Shown: piece after piece, positions 6,388 through 14,057 of the stretch | Layout: the number at the start of each line of letters is the position of its first letter | How positions within the stretch are numbered: the stretch's first letter is position 1 | NCBI GenBank assembly: GCA_963578605.1 | Contig: CAUZEA010000119.1 | Location: 1-15,680 of the forward strand | Direction of reading: 5' to 3' | Source: JAKVCB01 sp963578605 | Lineage (GTDB): Bacteria > Planctomycetota > Planctomycetia > Pirellulales > Lacipirellulaceae | Length of the DNA stretch: 15,680 nt | Program-made: the position numbers and the translations under genes | The notes under the pieces: model-generated | What the model was told of the DNA's origin: nothing | Seen by the model: only the letters and a program-made list of their open reading frames with translations | Database searches by the model: none

Positions 6388-7170
6388 ATGCACAAGCCCA
6401 TTTGCCTGAACATCACAGGGAAGACCGGCACCGAAGAAAGAGTGATTCCAATTGGGAGCGTGTCGATGGCACGATTCGCTTCGCGGGACCTCGAAGGCAA
6501 ACGAAAACAACTCGACGACCTGATTGCACAAGAGGGAAGATATAGTGGGGCATGCCTGTCCAACCCGTCAATCTGTCGGATCAGTAGATACCTGCTCACC
6601 CAAGATGAGGAGTTTGATGTCCAGGGGGCGCTAACGGGCTCCGAGGGGGAATACGTCGTAATTCGCATTGGTGATGAAATCTTTATTTCCGTGGGTAGTG
6701 ACCAGTGTGACCGCGAAATCGACGACATTTTTCCAGACAAACCGAAGCAGATGTGTCCTCATCCGATAGCGCGAACGGCCTGGCCCTACGCAGAGGTTCG
6801 CGACCACTGGGACAAGTTGCGTATCTATAGCGAGCTCACCTGTCAGGGGTGCACCCTCACATTCCAGGACGCCTCTCTTGCAACACTTGTTGGCTGTGAA
6901 TATCTCCTGGCAATGGAAAAGGTCAAGGCGCTGGACGACCCCATGTTTCTTTTTGGTGGTGCTACAGAATTTGCGCCAACGCTTGCAAGTGAGGTCAGCA
7001 AACGCGGCCTCCCCGAGATGACATGTTACGGTGTTGGTGACTCGTTCCTGGTGCGATTGATTGACCCGGTGCTTGATCGCACGATCGAACACAGGTTCAA
7101 GGCGATTCCCGTCGGCGATGACTACGATGAACGCAAAGATCGCGGCATACAACGGGCACCACACCACTGA
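6388..7170 (+). CDS. DUF2848 family protein (FAH-like fold)
   Basis: A 260-residue protein matching my recollection of DUF2848, a family related to fumarylacetoacetate hydrolase-type enzymes and found near catabolic genes. Diagnostic segments are V-G-S-D-Q-C-D-R-E (102-110), K-Q-M-C-P-H-P-I-A-R (120-129) and R-D-H-W-D-K-L (138-144). There is a G-G-A-T-E-F-A-P stretch in the C-terminal half and the ending L-I-D-P-V-L-D-R-T-I-E-H. The Asp/His/Cys residues of the first two segments could bind metal or substrate. FAH-fold enzymes cleave C-C bonds of, or hydrate, 2-keto acids, so acting on a 2-keto-3-deoxy product of the dehydratase is plausible but unproven. AAAGGA and ATAGGA lie just before ATG 6388. 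The 193-base gap suggests its own promoter or an mRNA processing site. No signal peptide. Confidence 0.85.
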   Translation: MHKPICLNITGKTGTEERVIPIGSVSMARFASRDLEGKRKQLDDLIAQEGRYSGACLSNPSICRISRYLLTQDEEFDVQGALTGSEGEYVVIRIGDEIFISVGSDQCDREIDDIFPDKPKQMCPHPIARTAWPYAEVRDHWDKLRIYSELTCQGCTLTFQDASLATLVGCEYLLAMEKVKALDDPMFLFGGATEFAPTLASEVSKRGLPEMTCYGVGDSFLVRLIDPVLDRTIEHRFKAIPVGDDYDERKDRGIQRAPHH

Positions 7171-7237
7171 GAGTGTTCATTGTCTTGGGTTTCGAGTGCA
7201 ACTCGCACTTGCAGGTACCAAACATTTACAGCTTTTA

Positions 7238-7255
7238 TCCGTCTTCAAAGACGGA
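7238..7255 (+). terminator. Hairpin downstream of DUF2848 gene
   Basis: A perfect 7-bp stem (TCCGTCT / AGACGGA) with a TCAA loop, 68 bases after the DUF2848 stop. Only a short T run follows, so it may be a weak terminator or an RNA-stabilising hairpin working with the next site. Confidence 0.4.
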
Positions 7256-7278
7256 GTTTCAGTACGCACAAAGCAGGG

Positions 7279-7300
7279 AATGCCCCCTGCAGCATTTTTT
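7279..7300 (+). terminator. Short stem followed by T6
   Basis: AATGC and GCATT pair across an 8-base loop and run directly into a six-T tract, the arrangement of a weak rho-independent terminator. It lies between the DUF2848 gene and the beta-propeller gene and probably separates the catabolic cluster from the exported protein. Confidence 0.4.
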
Positions 7301-7374
7301 GGTAAGATTCATGGGTTAAAAATAAAAGTCGCCTGCTGGATCGCCGTGTGTTTAAAAGTTAAGCCGAGGACCCG

Positions 7375-8670
7375 ATGCGTCAATTCATTCACACCCTCTG
7401 TTTCATCGTCGCCGTGGCTGCTATATCTCCAACGCTTGGAGAAAACTGGCCTGGCTGGCGGGGCCCTCGCGGCGATGGTTCGAGTCTTGATGCTGCCCCG
7501 CCGAAGCGTTGGAACGGTGAGACTGGCGAGAACATCGCGTGGAAGGTGCCCGTGCCAGGGATCGGGCATGCGTCGCCCGTCGTGTGGAAGGACCGTGTGT
7601 TTCTTGTTTCTTGCCTGCTGGAGTCAGGTGAACGAGTACTGATCTGTTTCAGTCGCCGCTCCGGTGAACAGCTCTGGCAGCAGACAGTGTTTCAAGGGAG
7701 GCTGGAAGTCATACATCCCTTAAATAGTTTTGCCTCTAGTACACCGGCAACCGATGGCGAGCGGGTTTATGTAGCCTTTCTTGAAGCAAGCGACAAACAA
7801 GTGGTTGCGCCGAACGTTGGTTCCGAGCGATTGATCAACCCGGGGGAAATTGTCGTTGCCGCGTATGATATGGAAGGCAAACAGGAATGGGCCGTCCGGG
7901 TTGGCGACTTTGTCAGCGCACATGGCTTCTCCAGCTGTCCCGTGTTGTTCAAAGACATGGTCATTATCAACGGTGATCACGACGGTGATTCGTATGTGGT
8001 TGCGCTCGACAAGAAGACGGGAGAAGAGCGTTGGCGCACCATGAGGCGTTACAAGATACGAAGTTACGTGACACCGATTATTCGCGAGATTAATGGGCGC
8101 ATGCAAATGGTGCTGTCGGGTAGCCAGTGCGTTGCCAGCTTTGATCCTCGCGACGGATCGCGAAACTGGGAAATCGATGGCCCCACCGAACAATTCGTGG
8201 CGTCGATGGTGTACGATGGCAAGTTATTTTTCATGACGTGTGGCTACCCCGACTATCATGTGATGGGGATTCGCCCCGATGGACAAGGCAACGTGACCGA
8301 CTCCCACATCGCCTGGCAGCATTCTTCAGCCCGCTCCTATGTGCCTTCACCTGTCGTCCTGGAGGGTTTCTTGTTGGTCGCCGATGATCGTGGCACTGTA
8401 AATTGCTTTGACGCCAAGGACGGCACGGTGGTTTGGAAGAAAAGGCTAGGGTCTCACTACAGTGCGTCCCTGGTTCATGCCAACGGGTTGGCATACTTTC
8501 TTGCCGACGACGGTATCACCAAAATCGTGCGTCCCGGCAAGAAACTGGAGGTTGTGGCAGAAAATCCTCTGGGTGAACACTGTATTGCCTCGCCGGCAAT
8601 CAGCGATGGCCAGCTTTTGATTCGGGGTGAAAAGCACTTGTTTTGCATTGCCAATGGGAGTGATGGATAA
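7375..8670 (+). CDS. Exported PQQ-binding-like beta-propeller repeat protein
   Basis: A 431-residue protein with a Sec signal peptide: Met-Arg, a hydrophobic core at about 5-18, and likely cleavage near residue 22 before E-N-W. The mature N-terminus, N-W-P-G-W-R-G-P-R-G-D-G (24-35), is the hallmark opening of a large group of planctomycetal PQQ-like propellers. Repeats of the type D-x-K-T-G-E-E-R-W and D-A-K-D-G-T-V-V-W mark the outer strands of the blades. No catalytic PQQ-dehydrogenase residues (vicinal Cys, Asp/Glu-Asn pair) are obvious. A binding or scaffold role outside the cytoplasm is likelier than alcohol oxidation. GAGGA sits 6 bases before ATG 7375. The two hairpins upstream suggest it is its own transcription unit. 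Function beyond the fold is unknown. Confidence 0.85.
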   Translation: MRQFIHTLCFIVAVAAISPTLGENWPGWRGPRGDGSSLDAAPPKRWNGETGENIAWKVPVPGIGHASPVVWKDRVFLVSCLLESGERVLICFSRRSGEQLWQQTVFQGRLEVIHPLNSFASSTPATDGERVYVAFLEASDKQVVAPNVGSERLINPGEIVVAAYDMEGKQEWAVRVGDFVSAHGFSSCPVLFKDMVIINGDHDGDSYVVALDKKTGEERWRTMRRYKIRSYVTPIIREINGRMQMVLSGSQCVASFDPRDGSRNWEIDGPTEQFVASMVYDGKLFFMTCGYPDYHVMGIRPDGQGNVTDSHIAWQHSSARSYVPSPVVLEGFLLVADDRGTVNCFDAKDGTVVWKKRLGSHYSASLVHANGLAYFLADDGITKIVRPGKKLEVVAENPLGEHCIASPAISDGQLLIRGEKHLFCIANGSDG

Positions 8671-8778
8671 ACAGGGGTGGTCTGTTATCGTCTGTAGAAG
8701 CAGCCCGGCTGGAACACGTTCCGTAAGCCACAAGCCATAAGGTACGAACTAAAACGGGTACACGTGACCGCCCAGTTA

Positions 8779-8829
8779 CCACCCAAGTTGGCCACCGGCC
8801 GCCCTGGACTTAGCCATCCAACGGGTGGG
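8779..8829. repeat. Interrupted inverted repeat in a convergent spacer
   Basis: CCACCC-AA-GTTGG at 8779-8791 pairs with CCAAC-GGGTGG at 8818-8828, giving 11 pairs around a 2-base bulge. The 26-base GC-rich loop has further pairing potential. It sits between two converging genes (stops at 8670 and 8855), where a bidirectional terminator is expected. There is no T run on either side. Confidence 0.35.
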
Positions 8830-8854
8830 ACCGGCCCAGAGGATATTTGCCAGC

Positions 8855-9430
8855 TCATAGTCCATCGCTCGACTCACCATTCAGTTCCAGCTCGTCGGCA
8901 ATTTCGGCCATCGCATCGATCACGAATTGAATGTGCTCATTTAACTCGACACCCAGGTCCTCTGCACCTTGCACGATGTCGTTGCGATTGACCTTTGCCG
9001 CGAAACTTTTCTGCTTCATTTTCTTGCGCACACTTTTTGCTTTCATGCCATGGATGCCTTCGGGTCGGACCATCGCGGCAGCTGTACAAAAACCAGCTAA
9101 CTCGTCGCACGCATAAAGCGCCTTATCGAGCAACGAGACCCGCGGGCAGTCGGGCAGATAGTCGGCGTGCGATTTAATTGCGTAGATGATTTCCTCAGGA
9201 TAACCTCGCTCGGCCAGGATCGCCGCGCCCTTTAGCGGATGATCAGGAGGGTTGGGCCACTGCTCGTAGTCAAAGTCATGTAGCAAGCCCACAATGCCCC
9301 ACTGTTCCTGGTCTTCTCCGTAATTCCGGGCATAAGCACGCATGGCCCCTTCGACGGCCAACATGTGTTTTAGCAGGCTCACGCTTTGCGTGTACTCACA
9401 AACGAGTGTGTATGCGTCGTCGCGATTCAT
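8855..9430 (-). CDS. HD-domain metal-dependent phosphohydrolase
   Basis: A 191-residue single-domain HD protein. The metal-binding series is visible: His22 (L-L-K-H-M), His51-Asp52 (G-L-L-H-D-F-D-Y), His64 (D-H-P-L) and His88 (K-S-H-A-D) as extra ligands, and Asp109 (Y-A-C-D-E-L-A-G). This pattern fits HDIG-type hydrolases acting on phosphomonoesters or nucleotides. The substrate is not known for this subgroup. The Lys/Arg-rich stretch at 130-150 could contact nucleic acid or phosphate. ATG 9430 is preferred, preceded by GAGAAAAG. A GTG at 9451 is in frame. It is a lone minus-strand gene, convergent with the propeller gene and divergent from the hydrolase unit, so no operon partner helps with function. 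Confidence 0.85.
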   Translation of the reverse strand: MNRDDAYTLVCEYTQSVSLLKHMLAVEGAMRAYARNYGEDQEQWGIVGLLHDFDYEQWPNPPDHPLKGAAILAERGYPEEIIYAIKSHADYLPDCPRVSLLDKALYACDELAGFCTAAAMVRPEGIHGMKAKSVRKKMKQKSFAAKVNRNDIVQGAEDLGVELNEHIQFVIDAMAEIADELELNGESSDGL

Positions 9431-9451
9431 GTAAAACTTTTCTCGCCCCAC

Positions 9452-9984
9452 GAAGAAACAGGATCTGGTTCGGGTATCATGTTTGCCAACGCCAGGAAAT
9501 CAGGCTGCAGCAACACGTGTTGTATCAGATTCTACAACCAGTTTTACAACGCGTATATAACAAGAGGTCAGATACACAAAAACGTCCGCAAAGTCACCGA
9601 CCTTGTGCGGGCAGCAATGCTGGCTGATGTCCGTCGATTTCCGCGAGCGCTATGCTCGGCGCTATTACTTGAATCGGTGGAATCAGGCAACGCTGCCAGA
9701 TTACGAGAGGTTTGTCGGTTTTAGAAAATGAGATCTTGTGTAGCGAACTAGATGGGGTAGGATTTCGGTTTCTTAGGTGATAGTTCGTTCACACGCAGAA
9801 ACTTACGCATACGACTCGTTGTTCAAGATTGATTGCCGGTAAATTTGGTCGACCGATTTTGCAGTTAAACCTCCAGGCAGCCAACCACACAAAGGTTTAC
9901 GTAAATCAGTTAGGCGAAAGTGGCACTACCCAAACCATGTTATGGTTATCGCCCCCCCTCCCCCCCCTTCAGCGGGGCTACGTT
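9452..9984. other. Long divergent spacer
   Basis: This is the control region for the HD gene (-) and the hydrolase gene (+). It holds a protein-like remnant (9627-9731), a 7-bp inverted repeat CGAACTA (9744-9750) / TAGTTCG (9781-9787) with a 30-base spacer, and a C7-T-C8 tract (9952-9967). I see no confident sigma-70 promoter. The frame of the hydrolase is open back to 9829, but that stretch does not read like protein. Confidence 0.4.
9627..9731 (+). pseudogene. Protein-like C-terminal fragment
   Basis: A 34-codon frame with R-E-R-Y-A-R-R-Y-Y-L-N-R-W and L-P-D-Y-E-R-F-V-G-F before TGA 9729-9731. Its aromatic and charged pattern is much more protein-like than the surroundings. The frame is closed about 85 bases upstream by a TAA and there is no ribosome site. 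It looks like the last part of a lost gene. The family is not recognised. Confidence 0.25.
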
Positions 9985-11118
9985 ATGAGTCGAAATGGTG
10001 GTAAATACTTTGAACATCTGGGGGAATACAGCGACCTGGTGCTGGCAGCCAACCGCTCTTGCAAAGTGAGTCCCAAGGCCAAGCCGGGTAAGGCCACGCA
10101 ACGTAAACTACTGGAAACTCTTTCCTTCAATCCGGGGCCAGCGAAACCCCAGTCGGTCCGTACCGAGCAGCGATGGAGCAAGGACGGTGTTGACGGCGAA
10201 CTGGTAACGTGGTCGGTCGGCTACGGACCACGCACCGAGGCATACGTGCTCAAGCCTGCAGGAGTCAAAAGACCACTACCGGCCGTCGTCGGGCTGCACG
10301 ATCACGGTGGATTCAAGTTTTATGGCAAAGAGAAAATAGCAGACGGTCCTGGCCGTGCGCCTGGAATTATTGGGCCTTTCCGTAAAAGATACTATGCTCA
10401 AAGAGCATATGCCAACGAACTGGCTAAACAGGGCTATGTTGTACTCGTACCGGATGTCTTTCTTTGGGGAAGTCGAAGATTTGATAAACAGACCCTACTG
10501 GCTGCCGGGATAGATCAACACACTCCGAAATCTCGTACACGTAGCGCAGTGATGCAGTACAACGAGCTGTGCACTCCGCACGAACATCTGGTCGAAAAAT
10601 ATTGCACACTGCTGGGCACGACTTTCGCAGGGGTGGTTAACTATGAAGACCGTGTCGCCACTGCGTATCTCAAGGGGCGAAATGATGTAAAAAGCAATCG
10701 CATTGGCTGCGTCGGCCTGAGTGGTGGCGGGATGCGCAGCACGCTGTTGCAAGGAACCAGTAACGATATTCGTGCTGCGGTTATTGTTGGTGCAATGACA
10801 ACCTACCAGGATATGTACGACCATAATGTCGTTTGTCACACGTGGATGGTATTTCCCTCAAACTGGCCAAAGTATGGTGACTGGCCCGACATCGCTGCGT
10901 GTCGAGCCCCGTCGCCCGTTATGGTTCAAAATGACATGGAAGATCCGCTGTACACGACACAAGGCATGCGAGCAGCAGATCGGCGGATGACATTGCATTA
11001 CAAGGCTGTTGGAGCCCGGAGGAACTATGTATGCAAGTTCTACCCGGGACCGCACAAGTTTGATCTGCCGATGCAAGCCGACGCCTTTACATTCCTCGAC
11101 CAACACCTTCAACCGTGA
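9985..11118 (+). CDS. Alpha/beta hydrolase, dienelactone hydrolase/acetyl xylan esterase-like
   Basis: A 377-residue alpha/beta hydrolase. The nucleophile is Ser246 in G-L-S-G-G-G. The acid is probably Asp320 (or Asp317) in N-D-M-E-D-P-L-Y. The base is His357 in G-P-H-K-F-D. The oxyanion-side loop is G-L-H-D-H-G-G (103-109), and a large insertion (about 110-215) probably forms a lid. It resembles the big esterases that planctomycetes keep in many copies for plant or algal polysaccharide substituents. The true ester is unknown. No signal peptide is seen. ATG 9985 is chosen because the upstream in-frame codons, from 9829 or 9937, look non-coding and cross a poly-C tract. A GGGG run lies 7-10 bases before it. 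The gene ends inside a GTGA overlap with an alternative start of the next gene, so the two are co-expressed. Confidence 0.85.
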   Translation: MSRNGGKYFEHLGEYSDLVLAANRSCKVSPKAKPGKATQRKLLETLSFNPGPAKPQSVRTEQRWSKDGVDGELVTWSVGYGPRTEAYVLKPAGVKRPLPAVVGLHDHGGFKFYGKEKIADGPGRAPGIIGPFRKRYYAQRAYANELAKQGYVVLVPDVFLWGSRRFDKQTLLAAGIDQHTPKSRTRSAVMQYNELCTPHEHLVEKYCTLLGTTFAGVVNYEDRVATAYLKGRNDVKSNRIGCVGLSGGGMRSTLLQGTSNDIRAAVIVGAMTTYQDMYDHNVVCHTWMVFPSNWPKYGDWPDIAACRAPSPVMVQNDMEDPLYTTQGMRAADRRMTLHYKAVGARRNYVCKFYPGPHKFDLPMQADAFTFLDQHLQP

Positions 11119-11144
11119 CACTGGGATCGCAAAATCAATCAGCG

Positions 11145-12485
11145 ATGGGTCAGAAACGACGTTATAGTCTGGTTGGAACAGGCGGCCGGGCAGTCTTGTT
11201 CGTCGACGCCCTGGCAGATGCCCAAAAGGGGCACTGCTGCCTGGTGTCGATGTGTGACCTGAGCCAGGTACGGATGGATTACTACAACCGGTACCTGGAA
11301 GACAAGCACAACCATGCTTCGGTGCCAACGTTCAAGCCGGGATGCTTTCAAGAAATGATCGAGACAACCCGCCCGGACACCGTGATCGTCTGCACGACCG
11401 ACGTAATGCACCACGAATACATCATCCGGGCGATGGACGCCGGTTGCGATGTGATCTGTGAAAAGCCAATGACCGTCGATGCCGCAAAGATAGAAGCAAT
11501 CCATGGCGCAATCCAGCGAACAGGAAAGTCCCTGCGTGTCACTTTCAATCTTCGCTACTGGCCGTTGGCGATGAAGATCCGCGAGCTTCTTGTGGAAGGG
11601 TCGATTGGCAGGCCGATGGCGGTCGATTTTTCATACGTGCTGGATACCTCTCACGGAGCCGACTACTTCCGACGCTGGCACCGTGAAAAAGATAAGTCCG
11701 GTGGCCTGCTGGTACACAAATCGACCCACCACTTCGACCTGGTCAACTGGTGGATCGATGGTCAGCCGCGGTCCGTGTATGCGTTGGGGGATCTCAAATT
11801 CTACGGCAAGTCCAACGCCCAGTCTCGCGGCGAGCACTATGAATACGACCGCTACACCGATGAGGCCAAAGCCCAAGACGACCCTTTTTCGATGCCACTT
11901 GATGGCACAGACTCCCGGGGTTTCAGTGGTGGTGTGCTGCGGTCACTGTACCGTGACGCTGAGGCAGAAACTGGCTACATTCGTGATCGCAATGTCTTTG
12001 GTGAAGGTATCACTATCGAGGACACGATGGCGGTAATGGTGCGCTATGACAACGGCGTGGTCTTGAACTATTCATTAGTTACCTATAGTTCGTGGGAGGG
12101 ATTCCGTTTGGCGATTACCGGCGACAAAGGACGGCTTGAAGTCTATGTGAAGTACGGCTCGCATTTCACCGCCGGGCAAAATCGAGATGAGTCGACTGAA
12201 GCCCAGGGCGAGGAGTACCAGGAGAGGCTCGAGGTCTTTCCAATGTTTGGCCATCCGTACCAAGTGGACGTTCCCAAAGCTGAGGGCAGCCACTTCGGAG
12301 GCGACGCGATCATGGCAGATCAATTGTTCTTGCAAGACACAGTCCCCGACCCACTCAATCGTGCTGCCTCCGAAGCTGACGCCACGGCGTCGGTCATGAT
12401 CGGAGCCTGTGCCAATGAATCGATGCAAACTGGCCTGCCGGTCAATTGCCTTGAATTGCATGAGAGGATACCTCCAGCGGAGTAG
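11145..12485 (+). CDS. Gfo/Idh/MocA family oxidoreductase
   Basis: A 446-residue NAD(P)-dependent sugar or cyclitol dehydrogenase. The Rossmann motif is L-V-G-T-G-G-R-A near the N-terminus. The cofactor-side signature is C-E-K-P-M-T-V-D (E-K-P at about 106-108). The catalytic/substrate block is H-K-S-T-H-H-F-D-L-V-N-W-W, the K-x-x-H-x-x-D type of the family. The central region is longer than in classic members (about 340), with an extra acidic and aromatic stretch after D-L-K-F-Y-G. ATG 11145 places the first strand at the usual distance. GTG 11115, overlapping the hydrolase stop as GTGA, is an alternative adding 10 residues. No Tat signal, so it is probably cytosolic. Pairing with the hydrolase suggests ester removal followed by sugar oxidation or epimerisation (inference). 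Confidence 0.9.
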   Translation: MGQKRRYSLVGTGGRAVLFVDALADAQKGHCCLVSMCDLSQVRMDYYNRYLEDKHNHASVPTFKPGCFQEMIETTRPDTVIVCTTDVMHHEYIIRAMDAGCDVICEKPMTVDAAKIEAIHGAIQRTGKSLRVTFNLRYWPLAMKIRELLVEGSIGRPMAVDFSYVLDTSHGADYFRRWHREKDKSGGLLVHKSTHHFDLVNWWIDGQPRSVYALGDLKFYGKSNAQSRGEHYEYDRYTDEAKAQDDPFSMPLDGTDSRGFSGGVLRSLYRDAEAETGYIRDRNVFGEGITIEDTMAVMVRYDNGVVLNYSLVTYSSWEGFRLAITGDKGRLEVYVKYGSHFTAGQNRDESTEAQGEEYQERLEVFPMFGHPYQVDVPKAEGSHFGGDAIMADQLFLQDTVPDPLNRAASEADATASVMIGACANESMQTGLPVNCLELHERIPPAE

Positions 12486-12494
12486 GTCCGACTA

Positions 12495-12537
12495 CGGCGG
12501 GAGATAATCAAGCGATTTCCCTGATTCAGAGCCGCCG
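12495..12537 (+). terminator. Nested inverted repeat after the oxidoreductase gene
   Basis: The outer arms CGGCGG (12495-12500) and CCGCCG (12532-12537) enclose inner arms AATCA (12506-12510) and TGATT (12522-12526). The 5-base internal loops are equal on both sides and the terminal loop has 11 bases. It begins 9 bases after the stop codon. Without a T tract it may be a 3' stabiliser, a factor-dependent terminator or a protein-binding palindrome. Confidence 0.4.
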
Positions 12538-12632
12538 CAGAAAGGATGGTTTGACCGGACAACAGCGTGAGTGATAATTGGGTAATCGGGATTTGGAGGG
12601 AAAGAGGTACTTCATCCGTCAATCGTCAGGCT

Positions 12633-13967
12633 ATGAAGCCATATCGAATTTCGCTGACGTCGATAGTCGGCAGTGTCGTCACGGCGATTCTGGTGGGGGG
12701 CGCGGTGCAGAGTGCATTCGCACAAGTCGATTTCGATCGCGAACCAATTAATTATTCATCTGCCCCCGCCAACGATGCTGTGGCCCGGTTGCAACAGCGG
12801 ATCGATGCCGGAGAGGTCCAATTGGACTTCGACCAGCGACACGGCTATCTTGCCTCGGTCTTGAAAGAACTTGGTATTTCCGAGGCATCGCAGATGTTGG
12901 TCTTTTCGAAGACCAGTCTTCAATTGCGGCGTATCTCGCCGTGGACGCCCCGAGCTCTTTATTTCAACGATCAGGCTTATATTGGTTGGGTGCAACACGG
13001 CGAGGTCATGGAGGTTTCGGCAGTCGATCCGCATCAAGGCGTAATCTTCTATACGTTGCGGCAGGAACTAACTGAGCGGCCGCAGTTTGTGCGTGACAAG
13101 GGAGACTGCCTGACGTGTCATGCCTCGTTCAGGACGCAGGGTGTACCAGGATACTTTGTCCGGTCTGTTTATCCCGCGCCCAATGGTCTGCCCCATTTTG
13201 GTGCCGGAACGTTTAATACCGATCACACCAGCCCGCTGAAAAAACGTTGGGGTGGCTGGCATGTCACCGGCACGCACGGCCAGGAGCGGCACATGGGTAA
13301 CGTTGTTTCTGAGGATCGCGATCATCCGGAAGTGCTCGACATCGAAGGTGGTGCCAACGTGACCGACCTCGAAGGCCGAACCCACATCAATGCGTACCTG
13401 ACCAGGCACAGCGACGTCGTGGCGCTGATGGTCCTGGCGCAACAGGCGACCATGCATAACCTGATTACGCTTGCCAGTTTCGAGGCACGCGCGGTACAGC
13501 ACTATACGGTCTCCATGAATCTCGCATTGGAAAGGCCCTCAAACTACGTCAGTGAGTCGAGTCGACGGCGCGTCAAGAGAATCGGTGAGAAACTGTTCAA
13601 GTACATGTTGTTCGTTGACGAGGCGGATCTTCGGGCAACGATCAAGGGCACCTCGGGTTTTGCGGAAGAATTTCCCGCGTGCGGTCCCCATGACAAAAAT
13701 GGTCGCTCGTTACGTCAACTCGACTTGGAAAGCCGCCTGCTGAAATACCCTTGCAGCTATCTTATTTATTCCGATTCGTTCAATGCGGTGCCTGAGGAGG
13801 TGAAGCATTATGTCTATCGCCGGTTGTGGGAAGTCTTGGAAAATGAAGACCAAAGCAAGGAGTTCTCACATTTGTCGGCTGGCGACAGGAAGGCGATTTC
13901 CGAGATTCTACGCGACACGAAGCCCGATCTCGCGACATTCTGGAAAACGCACTTCGAAGCCCGGTGA
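12633..13967 (+). CDS. Exported protein with one CxxCH haem motif, uncharacterised
   Basis: A 444-residue protein with a clear Sec signal: M-K-P-Y-R, hydrophobic 9-24, cleavage after A-F-A at residue 30 before Gln. A single c-type haem motif C-L-T-C-H lies at 159-163, followed by F-R-T-Q-G-V-P-G-Y. Several His and Met (W-H-V-T-G-T-H and E-R-H-M-G-N) could supply a distal ligand. The rest is not a standard cytochrome c: a long N-terminal domain of about 150 residues precedes the haem site, and a C-terminal helical domain has two more Cys (C-G-P-H and Y-P-C-S-Y-L-I-Y-S). I take it as a mostly unannotated family that I associate with planctomycetes, probably periplasmic and redox-active. Function is unknown. 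The GTG at 12567 would bury the signal, so ATG 12633 is preferred although its ribosome site is poor. Confidence 0.82.
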   Translation: MKPYRISLTSIVGSVVTAILVGGAVQSAFAQVDFDREPINYSSAPANDAVARLQQRIDAGEVQLDFDQRHGYLASVLKELGISEASQMLVFSKTSLQLRRISPWTPRALYFNDQAYIGWVQHGEVMEVSAVDPHQGVIFYTLRQELTERPQFVRDKGDCLTCHASFRTQGVPGYFVRSVYPAPNGLPHFGAGTFNTDHTSPLKKRWGGWHVTGTHGQERHMGNVVSEDRDHPEVLDIEGGANVTDLEGRTHINAYLTRHSDVVALMVLAQQATMHNLITLASFEARAVQHYTVSMNLALERPSNYVSESSRRRVKRIGEKLFKYMLFVDEADLRATIKGTSGFAEEFPACGPHDKNGRSLRQLDLESRLLKYPCSYLIYSDSFNAVPEEVKHYVYRRLWEVLENEDQSKEFSHLSAGDRKAISEILRDTKPDLATFWKTHFEAR

Positions 13968-14057
13968 GATGAAAAAAGACCGAGCAGGAGAGGTCCAGCT
14001 ATCGAGAATATGTTGTGCCTCTTAAAGCCCCAAGCCTGAATCCGGTCCGAATGATTC

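Noticed and set aside
7193..7207. Small inverted repeats CGAGT-GCA-ACTCG just after the DUF2848 gene
   Set aside because: A 5-bp stem with a 3-base loop and no T run is within chance expectation. The two hairpins further downstream are better terminator candidates.
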